Below, piece after piece: positions 45,201 to 57,200 of a stretch of 64,000 nucleotides of DNA; within the stretch, counting starts at the first letter, position 1, and each line of letters begins with the position of its first letter. The position numbers and the translations under genes were made by a program. The stretch lies in contig NC_049988.1 of NCBI RefSeq assembly GCF_000003815.2, forward strand, positions 16,922,088 to 16,986,087. The letters run 5' to 3'. Below the pieces are notes generated by a model. It made no database searches. It worked only from the letters and a program-made list of their open reading frames with translations, and was not told the DNA's origin. Origin of the DNA: Branchiostoma floridae. Its lineage: Eukaryota > Chordata > Leptocardii > Amphioxiformes > Branchiostomatidae.

Positions 45201-48200
45201 TTTCTCTGAGAGTGCTCCCACCTTCCTATAGACAGGTAGTTCTGACCTGGTACGAACTTGGAGGGGGAAAACAGACTTTGTAAGACAAAGACAAGAAATA
45301 ATTTGGTGTAACAAAAACTACAAGTTTAATAACAGCACATTGTTCTTTGAAAACTGGATCATTTTTAGGAGCGGATTTATATATGTAAATGACTTATGTG
45401 AAAACTCTGAATATGTAGCAGCATCTGAAAGCTAAGAGACAGAAGCAACTGGATGAGTGAATTTATGCAGGTCTATAGCTGGACTGATGAAAACGATTGT
45501 ACTGGTCGCGAAACATCATATGGCACTTGTGTATGGTTCAATTCCAGCAAGATTTCACTTGGAAAATGTTGTAAGACCTACTGCCCAAGCATATTGGGAT
45601 TCTGTAACCCCTAATCTTGATTGGAAAGCTATCTGGGAGTCCCAGACATGTTATATCAGATACAACAAGCTCCGCGAATTTAATTTCAAATTGCTCCATA
45701 AAATACTTCCTTGCAGGTACCTCCTAAACAAGTGGAAAATAAGAGATACGTCTGGAAATGTATACAGTCCTTTTTGTGATATTTGCAATAAGCTGGAAAA
45801 CTATGAACACATGTTTTTAGAATGCACTAGACTAAGGAAATTTTGGGGTAGAATAAATAACACTGAGGACAATCAATCTGTTGATAATGTATTGTTGGAA
45901 TATAACAAATGTAGCATTACTTTGCTGACTATCGCCAAGTATTCAATTTATGTTTCATGGCTACGATGGAAAGATAACCCGAGACAATTACTACTTGACG
46001 ATGTACACAATACCTTTGTGTCCCTATGCTCCCTGTACAGAGCTGACATAAAATAAAGTACCGTGGCGGACACGGAAAAGTTAAAAAAAAAAGTTAGTTA
46101 AAGGATTGCATAAAAAAGCACAAATTTTGTAGATGTGGAAGTCATTTGCATAGTCAGGATATTTTGGAGGCTTCGAACCCTGGTCTTTTTAACCCAAAAT
46201 ACAGATATACAGTATGTGTAGTCCTTTCGCTTGGCAGAATTCCACATTTTATTATAAATCATACAAATGACTTGCACATTTACATAATTCGTACATCTAT
46301 TTTACTAACTTACACATATCACATGTATGTAATCCCCACTATTTACCACTATGGAATTATGTCACTTTCACATTAATCATGCAAGTTAGACTCTTATTTG
46401 CATGATTATTAGTATCTGTTTGTACTTCACTTACCATTCATATGCATTGCGTGTATGAAAGCCTTTTTTTTGAAAACACTATGGATTTACACTGTGGAAT
46501 TACAGATTTTCCTTATCTGCCATGTAAATTAAATCCTGATTGGCATAGTTGTCATGTCATTGTCAACATCTCTGCCTAAACTCTATGAATACCGAATATA
46601 ATGGGGATTCGTCGTTCCTTTCTTCTGAGTTTTCCTTAATGAAATATTTTACAAAAACGCCCCTGTAGTTTCAGAGAAAGCTGACAGGGGACCCAAACCT
46701 TCACCATTTCGTCCTTGCATCAAACACTATCTGGGACAAAGAATGAAGGCATGTTCAGGACAAAAGATACAAAAACCGGAAGTTCTGCTTTAGTACCAAT
46801 GTTACACATCAGGTATTGACCTTCGCCTTTTCAACCCTTATCCACATACCAAATATCATTACAATCCATCCAAAAGTTATGCTGACCAAAAATATCCGGA
46901 AACACTAACATACGGACACACCTAAACGATACCGCTATTTTTTTTACGAAGGTAACACTTCTACACGCAGATAGATTTTACCTAACCGTAGTATGCAGTC
47001 ATAATGCTGATGCTGATGTTGTATTTAATTTCCAGGCCAATGGTGACCATCTCAGTGACTTCGTCCCAGATCAAAACTGGGAAAGCTACCTGGACACCAT
47101 GTCACATGATGGGACGTGGGGAGACCACATCGTCCTACAGGCCATGGCGGACATGTTTGGTCATGACGTCAGCATCGTGTCCAGTGTAGAGGCGGAGAAC
47201 TACGTCACCATCCTGACACCAAGTACCGGGACTGTGGGCAGGAGAGAACCTCCTCTGTTACTGGGGCATTATGCCGAGAACCACTATGCAAGTCTTGGTT
47301 CTGGTAAGTTGTATTTTTGTGTATGTAACTCAATGATGATGATATATGTAACCTAATGCATCCTTATACATGTACCTCATTCATGGCAAAGACATATTTG
47401 GGAAATTTCTATACAAATTACAATATCATGACAAATATTCCAATCAGTCAAGGAGATTAGGAAATAGAGACAATGGCATTGTGTTAAGAATTCCCAATAA
47501 ATCAAAAGTTCTGAATTGAATTCTGAACCGTTTGATACATTGTAAAAGATACCTGTCACATAATATGCCAAACTGTTTGTAAATTCATCATCATAAGGAC
47601 ATTATTCCAGAGGGGTCCCTGAAAACATCTCAAAACAGAAATACTAACATGAAGATCCATTCTTACATTTTACGAAGAGCAATGCAAGTATTATACAAGT
47701 AGCTTACAAAAGCTTCAAGGCTAAAAATCTTATTCTAAGGCCAAGGATTTTATCTATTTTCTAAAACCTTAGCTGGGTCATGAAGCAACATAACCAGTAG
47801 CTCATAACAGCCAAGAAGCTGTAATCACCCAGACCTTTGCCTAGAATAGTACTTCAGCTGATTCAATATAAATATATTGGAGTGAACACAACGATCTAGG
47901 AATGCGCTAAGAAACAAAACCATTGTATAACTAACTAATTGATGGGCTATTCCTTCCATGCAGAATTCAGCAGTGTCCCGGTGGAAATACAACTGCGTGG
48001 TCCTCGTATGCAGAAGCTTTACTCTGATGCCTGCCGCCGAGGCACCGGTCGGGTACACAGCTTACGTGCGCTCGTGGTTGGTAAGTTCGAATCTGGGAAG
48101 ACCTGTCTCGTCAAAAGGCTGACAGGAGAAGAGCCTGTGGAGAATGAGCAGATAACAGACGGTATCGAGATTTCACCAAGTGTGAACACGCAGACTTGGC

Positions 48201-51200
48201 GGAAGGCAACAGGTTCGAAATATATCTTTATGCATATATCTAAAGCCAGATATGAAGTAGTTTTTCATATCATTTTCAGCTTTCCACTTCAAATAGATAA
48301 ATTGTGATTAGAGAAGAAAATAAAAATACATACAGTAAAAACACGTACATATTGTTATGCTTACATCTAAAATATTTTGTGTTGTTGCAATGATCATGAA
48401 ATGGCCTCAATGTTTACTCGTACCTTCTGGATATTAACTTTTTTGCCAACAGCGGAGCCAGACGACTTTAAAGAAACCGTGGCACAGAATTTAGCGGATT
48501 GGATTGAATCTGAAGCAGACCAAGAGACACCGTCACCACCTGAAGAGACAGACGAGCAGGAAAGCAAGAGGAAAGATGATACAGGTATAGATAGCTTTGA
48601 TAGATGTTAATAGATAACAACATCCACTATAAAGGATCTGTCTGACACATTTGACCAAGACAGAGAGGGAAATCGACCGAGAAATCTAAAAGGCAGTGCT
48701 GATGACAATAACGTAGAATAAGTAGCATTCCCTCTTCTAACTACTGACACAAAACGCATAGTAATTAGTCTGTGACCAGACCCTCTGGTCGACAGACTTT
48801 TAGTTTTGTCACGTTTACGCGCGTTCGCAGCTGTATCTGTATGTTCCCGTTGTCTGAATTCTATGTGGTTTGGCAGGTCCTCTGTACTGAGGTTGACGAT
48901 GATGCACGTGACCTTTTTTTTGCGGCAGGTGGTTTTATTATGGATTTTATAAAAATAACACCCCTACAATTTGTTCGTCTTGCGGTGTTTTGGTCCAGAT
49001 CCTCTGTATGTGGGTCATGGTGTCATTGGAATTTGTCAAGCAGATGCGTGGTGTTACCTGATCGTCAAAGTTATTCGCGTTCGCATCTGTATCTGCATGT
49101 TCCCGTTGTCGCATACGTACGTTGTTTGGCAGGTCATCTGCACTGAGGTTGACGATGATGCACGTTGTTTTTTTTTTGCGGCTGCTGGTTTTATTATGGA
49201 TTTTATAAAAATATCACCCCTACAATTTGTTCATCTTCCGGTGTATTAGTCCAGATCCCCTGTATATGGGTCATGCTGTAATTGAGATATTGCAAGCAGA
49301 TGCGTGATGTTCTCTGGTCGTCAATGTAACGCGCGTTCACATCTATATCTGCATGTTGCCGTTGTCGCATACGTTTGTGGTTTGGCAGGTTCTCTGCACA
49401 TAGTTGGACGATGATGCAAGGTGTTTTATTTTTTCGGCAGCTGTTTTTATTATGTATGTAATAATTTCAGAAATCATCCATGCAAATTGTACGTTTCACA
49501 GTGTATTGGCCCATGTCTGCATATGGCGCCCGTTGAAGTAATTGGTTATAGTCAAGCAGATGCGCGATATGTGCATCAATTTTACGCGCGTTTGCTTTCT
49601 ACCTCTTATTCAACAAGTTTATCCGTACTACTTTATGTACCAGCATCATGGACCCCGGGATTCGCCCATTAACACTGTGTCATGCTACCTTATGGCTTCA
49701 CACTAGTTAAAAACTTATCGCACAGTTCATCATCAACAGCTGTGTGTTATCGTATGTGGGACATGGGAACCGACATCTAATGTTCCACTAATGACCCTGT
49801 CAATCAAATGCCTCCTGTTGCCGTTTGCAATGAAGCGTGTAAGAATTCTCGTCCCAAATGAAGTTTAGCCATATTATATTCCCGGACTTCGACTAAGAAA
49901 CATCAAGGTCCTATTCCATGCTTCATACGTATTACGTCCATAACAGAAACATGTTAATACTTGGTGCGTTTGTCAGTCTGTCTGTCGGTCTTGTAGGTGT
50001 GTCTGTGTGTGAATGTGCCTGTGTATTAGACCCTCCGGTTACTTATCGTCACCATATCTTTTAGACTTTGGCCACATGTTATCTCACAATCCATACCTTT
50101 TTAGTAAGATTCACATGACACAGAAATATTAAGCAACTTTAGATACAACTATATATCTAACACCATGAAAAGAATCATATAGGATATAAGCACAACGTCA
50201 CACACCAAAGAAGACAAAACAACCAACATATACCAGACCGACGTCACAGACTATGTTACCTACGGTCACTTGTTAGATTTGCCAATGTATTCTGTTCTCT
50301 TTGCCCATGCTAGAAGCAGAAAACATCAAAGAAGAAACAGAGAACCCCGTCCAACAAACGCAACGAGAGCAACCGTCAGAGAAAAAAGAGACTAGGTCGC
50401 AAAGGAAGGAAACACACAAACGGAGAAGTGAAGATGAGAAACATGGCAAGTATTTTCCACACATTTTCTACACTTGAACTGGAACAGTGCGTTCCTTACT
50501 GGCGCCGCCGGCGCAGCTGGGCGTTCCAAGTCACTTCGCGACCCCCTTCGCACGAGAAGCGGAATCAGCCCGAATGCCGTCAGAATGACTGTTCTTTGTA
50601 TATTCCTGTGAATTCGTAGTGCTTTCTAGAAATTCTTACTGTGTTTCATGTATTTCTGCCCACCCCTGGGGCGTCCCAAATGTTTTCGTCATGCTCAAAA
50701 CTCTCGTAGTGCATTTGAAGTGTATTCTAACTGCAGTATGACCGCATTTGACGGCATTTCAACATTATCCGAAACATTCCTATCTCATTCCATGGAGTAT
50801 TGAAACGGCAAGCCACTTCCAATCCTGCCAGAATATGGCTAAAAGAATACCTGGAATGCAGTGAGAATGTCTGGAATGCAGTTCAAATACCCAGGAATAG
50901 ATAAAGAATAGTTATTCTGAAGGCATTTCGGCTCATTCCTTCTTGTGTGAAGGGGATACAAGGTCCATTGGAATTTTCGCCCAAATGTGGCAAATCCGAC
51001 TCGTTCTGCTTGATTCCTACTGATTCGGTTTCAGTGTGGAGGCCTTATTGTCGGACTTCGGCTGAGTCAAGTCATATTAATCATTTCTTTCACACGATGA
51101 CTTTCGTAAAGTACATGCCGCCAACCCACATAATGCTGATGGCGATGGTGTCAAACCACAAACCAGTAATTCACAAACTTTACGTTACAGGTGGGAAAGA

Positions 51201-54200
51201 AGGTGATAGCAGGGAGAAGCCAACCCCAACCCCACTTATTCCTGACGACATCTTAATGGGAACCAAAAAGCGACTCCAAGGTGGCGTTACAGAGGAGCAG
51301 CTTGGAACAGCTGAATATCCGCGTATCTCCTTCTGGGACTTCGGCGGCCAGGCAGCGTACTACGGCTCGCACCAGTGCTTCTATACCTACCGCGGCATCT
51401 ACATCCTGGTCATGTCACTGCTGCAGAAGCTGTCAGATCCAGTTCCTGATCTGGACTACCAAGCATCAGCAGACAATCTCATGACAGGAAAAGGTACTTA
51501 ACCCTATTCAGATGTGTGTGTGTGGGGGGGGGGGGGGGAGGGGGCTACGCCAACTTTCATGTCGTATAACGCTAGAACGGCTTCCGCTATAGCCACCAAA
51601 TTTGGTGAGTTTTGCTAAAACATTGTTGGCAACAATTTCCTGAAGATTGAAAATTTAACTGCTATCATAAGTAAAATCTAATGTTATTTAGAATATCTTT
51701 CATAATTAAATATGCATAAATTATGCTCATCTAAACATTATTGCTTACGTAGTCCGTCAAACAGAAGGACATGGTGATGATAACTTAATTTTTGCTTACT
51801 TTAAAGTGGGTAGAGATGACAACAGTGTATAGAAATAAGCAAAGCTTCTGTTTGTACAGACTACTTGGACTACTGGGTGAACTGTGTACGCACACACACC
51901 CTGGTGCACGGGCGGGAAAAGTTGGGAGAGCCTCCTATCATTCTGGTACTCACAAACAAGGACCAGGTCAATGAGGTAAGCATAACCTATTATAAACATA
52001 ATTTTCAAAAATTCCATATATGAAATTATTACAGTTGTGCTCACTCCATGAGAAATGAAAAGCTGGAACATTGGTCTATTTCTATATCCATAGGTGGACA
52101 TCGAGGACTACATGAAGAAAATACAAGAGCACATCGAAAAGATGCCAGAGGATTTCAGGAAACACATCAACCTAAAGATATTCGTCATTGACAACTTCAG
52201 CGACGACAGCAGCACCTTCGACGAGCTCCGAAACGAGCTGCGTGAGGTCGCAAAGGGCATGTGGTACATGGGCCAGGAGGTGCCGATAACCTGGCTTCAT
52301 CTGAAGTCCAAACTGATGGACAAGAGGGGAGAGGACGACCCATTCTGCTCTTTCCAAGATGTCGTACATCTGGCCCGGAGTGTGGACATCACAGACGTCA
52401 GCGAGGTTCCTGGTATCCTGACCTTCCTGCACGACCTTGGTGACATCATCTTCATCGGCCGTCCGGCCTCAGGTGATGATTGACGTCTTCAAGACCATCA
52501 TTACCGTCCCTCAGTACCAACAAGGCAGGGCAACAAATGAGAAAATCGGGGCGATGTGGAAGAGGCTAGAGAATGAGGGTGTCCTGAGTGAAGAGTTGTT
52601 GACTAGCATCTGGACAACAGCAGACAAGAAGCTTCCGTTCCTACTAAGAAACAAGGTCTTTCTGAAGCGACTGATGGAGAAGTACTACCTCATCTGTAAC
52701 GCAACGCCGCCGAACAAGTCAAAGCAGGAAGAAATCTATTTCGTACCATCTCTGCTGGCCGCAAAGCCAGACGAAGACACATTGTATCCTCTAGATATGG
52801 CCGCCAGATTCCGGTCACCTCTGTATGTCGTATTTGAGCACATGTTCCTTCCAAGTGGCATGTTCTACCGTCTACAAGCAATTTGTGTGCGTAGATTTGG
52901 TCTTGGAGAATCCAGTGTGTATGCCGGCTGTGCACGTTTCCCTACTGATGATCCTAAGCAGCACTTCGTGTTAACCAAAGTAAACGACAAGCTGAAGGTG
53001 GAGATTCTGTCGGCTGATGAAGAGCGGCCGGTGTTCACAGAGGGCCTTCCAGTGAGAAAGTTCCTCAGCAGCTGTCTCTTTGACATCAAGGAGAAGTGGA
53101 TTCCCTCCATCCAGTATGACTGGTGCACTTGGGAAGAGCAAGAGCAAGGCAGACCAGTGTTCCGCCCGCTCCCTGACACCGGCCATGAAACAGAAATGGA
53201 ATCAAGTCGGTGAGTACACTTGTACGCTCATGTTATGTGACATATGCTTCCAACGAAAAGTTTTCTTTATGAAAATGAACTGATAATTTCAGTCATTATA
53301 GGGCAATGTATACTTTTTCTTAAACAGCATAAATGAAATAGACGTTTACACTGGCTATGTCATGGTAATTGGTTAAGGTAATTGTAGCTACCTGTCTGTC
53401 TCTCTGTTTCAGATTTTCAGAAGACTTTGTTGAGACGTGGATGGGTGGTAGATGTGACCAGAGAACATTATGCGCAGGTACGTTTATGAAGGTTAGACAT
53501 CCAGCATGATTCAGGTTAAAATGATGCAAACACAATTCAATCACTACAACTAGATATAAACGGAGATTTACTTCCGGACGTTTCGAGTGATATCAATAAT
53601 CCATCACTCTTCTTGATAGAGTACTATAATCGAGAAGGAACGTAAAACGGGGGACCGTGTTCGAGGAGATGCCTCGAGCACGTTGAAATCAACCTCATTA
53701 CTAAAAAAAAATGGGCACTTACTGGCTGCAAATACTACATCAGATGTATTACTATAATGCTGAAGAAGAGTGATGGATATCGCTCGAACGAACGTCCGGA
53801 AATAAATATCAGTTTTTATCCAGTTGTAATTCTTTCTGGCACTTTCTGATAAAGTTAGACAGACACTAAAACAGAAAGAGAACATTCCTCTCTTTCTCAG
53901 TCACATATTTGACAAGTTTGAGAGTCCTAGCTTGAGAATGCAGTGGATTTCCTCTGTTGATTTGCGTAAGTAGTATCAAACTATGTGCGTCATCACCTAT
54001 TAAGCTATTCACAAATTAACAAAAACCGTGACGATCCGTCAACAACACGTTCTTGAGTTATTCTCATCCAAACTTTAAAGTAAAGTTGGCCCCTGCAGTT
54101 CCAATAAACCCTCAAGGGGCCCAATTTCTTTAGCAATGGGCTATCTACCATTCAAAAATCACGGCTACAGCACGTCCAGAACAAGAGATATCAAAAATAG

Positions 54201-57200
54201 AAATTCTGCTGCAGTACTTTAAAGAGTCGCAAATGCCATTATCGAATTTGACCTTTCAGACCCCTACCTCCGACCTTCCTACCAAATATCACCAGGATCC
54301 ATCCAAGGCTTCGCGAGTTATGTTGTTCACAGACAGACAGACAGACAGACAGACAAATAAATAAACACACCGAAAACATAACCTTCTTAGCGAACTTTGT
54401 GCGTTTGCTCATATTCATACAGAGAACTCAGGTGGTACAGGGCCAGTGATGATACAGCCCACTCTGAGAACAGATGACGTAAGTCCAGTGCGCACTATCG
54501 GCCCTATCCTGGAGTGCCTGGAGACGTGCGGGGGACTCACCCTGGGTCAATGTGATTCCATCAGACGCCAACCCACATATGTTGGAAGGTTCACGGAAAT
54601 GGTTGCCATGGTAAACAACAACGGAGACGCGAGCCGCCGTATGTTAGGGGCGTCTCTTGAGATCTGCCGACCAGAAATAGCACCTTTGTTTCCACGGGAA
54701 GAGAGAGGTAACAATTTTTCTTAAAACCTTCTTGTTTAAGCTGTGGTTTACACCTTGCTTTACTTAGCTATTTAGCGCAACTTATGTGCAGCATCCCTTG
54801 TGTATGTCTGTTGTTTTATCATTCATCACGTTTTGCTTCAATTCTAGGGAACGAAGTTGTTGTGCTACATGTCGGTGACTACAATGACAAGCTTGTACAG
54901 CCACTTTTGCAAGAGGTTGTCAAGTCATCTAGTAGATACGGTGTATGCATCAGCGAAGACGTGATCGAATCAGGAGATGTCATCACTCAGAAAATCTTGG
55001 ATCATCTTCTAAGAACAAGCGTCAGAATGGTGGTACCAGTCATCACTCCGGACGTCCTTCATGAGAAGCACTGGTCCAAGCTCGGGTACGAATTCTCCGT
55101 ACAGAACCAGAACATGGTCTTTCCGGTATTCGTGTATCCAGCGGGACATAGGGAGAGGCTGCGAGACGCGTTGCGGTGGCACTGCCCGTTGATGTTAGAA
55201 ATGACATCAGCAGAAGTTTCAGTGACTGAAGAACAAGTGTCCAGCACCAAAGTCGGCCTCCTCTCTGCAGAAATCCTGAATAAGGTGCGTCGATACAGCC
55301 TTATGTACGTTCGTATGCTTATTTTGTTAAGTTGGAAACTTTAAGGAAAGATACATCTATTGGCTTCACGAATGTACCATATCGATTGACGGAAAATTGA
55401 TTCCACATATAGGCGTCGACCTCGGTTGAGCTGAACACCTTCATCATATCGACGGACGCTTGCACGTTTGAGGAGCATGGTGTAACTATCGTCTTCCCGG
55501 AAGGATGTGTCATGAGTGAAAGGGCACTATCTTTAGAGGTAAGGTCTGTTGTGTTGCAGTAGGCTTATTTGTAACTCTGTCATTTGAGGTTGAGTTGCTC
55601 AGACCCAGAAAATGACTACCGTTACTGTTCAAGGAATAGTTTCTAGATACCCTCTTTTCTAAATGCGGTCTTTTTTTGTGTCAATTCATAGGTTGAAGCA
55701 CTGCCCACCAATGACACCATGACAAGTAGATTTTCAGCTGTGACATCGATGCTGACTGTGCACCATGGACAGGAGAAAGGTTTCCTGGCACCCGTGACCG
55801 TCACCCTGCCATGGACATGGAAGAGTGACGGTGACCTCGGCAGGACCGTCATCATGAGAAGGTCAGGCGGCGGCCAATGGTCGTTATTGACGACAGAAAT
55901 CCAAGAGACTGCGGAGACGGTCACATTTACAACGGACCAGTTTAGCAGGTAATGCACTTCGCTAGTCTGTCTAACACAAACTCTGCTGTCCGGGGCTGTA
56001 ACTGGTCCCTCCCCGCAGGAGGCCGGCCGGATGTTGGGCGGGCTGCTATAATCGAGATTTAATCAGGCTAGCACTTTGCTAGATAGAAAAACAATGACAT
56101 TTTTCTTTTTATTTTGTTTCTGCTTAGGCGGGGTATACCCTCTGTTTAATGGTGAGCTATCTGCCCCTCTATATATCCTCTGTATATGAATGTGCTAAAT
56201 TCTACCCTGAATTTTTGTTTTAGCATTGTCGGTGCAAAGACTACAGATAATGACGCAGGAAGTTCAACTTCTGCTGACAGTACAGGAAAGCAGGAGGAGG
56301 CAGCCGTTAAGAAGGCAACAGATGACATTCATATCGTTGTAACGGAGTACAGTGAAGACACGTCACACCTCATAATCAATCCCAACCAAGCAACAGAAGA
56401 AGAGAATAGCGTTCACCTGCTGTGTCTCCGCAAGGGCGACAGAGTCGAAGATTTCTTTAGGGCACCAAATTTGCAATCACCCTCGCCGGTCGAAGTACAG
56501 GTGGTCATGCACAAAAATGAAAGAATACGTGCATGGTTCGGTGAGGATGAAGACGTCATTGGAGATTCACGCGACATTCCCAGGCCTGATGGTATTCTTT
56601 TTGTATACCCTCCGGCGAACCGTAACCGATTCTCTGTCAGGCTGAAGTTGCAAGACACCAGTACTCAAACAAGAGCGGGAAGGTTGGATGGGAAGGTTCA
56701 TTTCACACTGCTGTCAGAAGCAGGGGAACCAGTGAGTGACCCTAGACGAACAATCAATCCTGTCCTCGTTCACTTCCTGATCCAGCAAGGTATCTTTTTT
56801 TTAAATCTCATGTTAGCTTGATTTGAAACTGGAACTAAGGCACAGCGAGAGTCCAACAAACGGTAGATGTAAACGTTGTGGTAATCAAAGCACATTCAAA
56901 ATATCTATTCCCTTACTTTCTATTCGAAATCAACCTAGTAATTTAGAGTAAAAGTTGTTCCAACGGTTCTGAGGAATTAACTTTACACATTTTGATATGC
57001 AACTGCATAGTTGCATGATATGCAACTAGTTAACTGTATGTTCTACGATAGACGTGAAAAAGTAAAAACATGACATTGACTTCAGCGCTATGCATGTTGG
57101 GAAGCAAATTTGAACATGACATCTGGATGTAAATCACATCGGAACAAGCACCCCCGACCACCCAAAAAATGTATCCACAATTTACGAACAACTGCTGTAT

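Noticed and set aside
48772-49672. Open frames in the intronic 255-bp tandem repeat
   Set aside because: They repeat with the array and show no domain.
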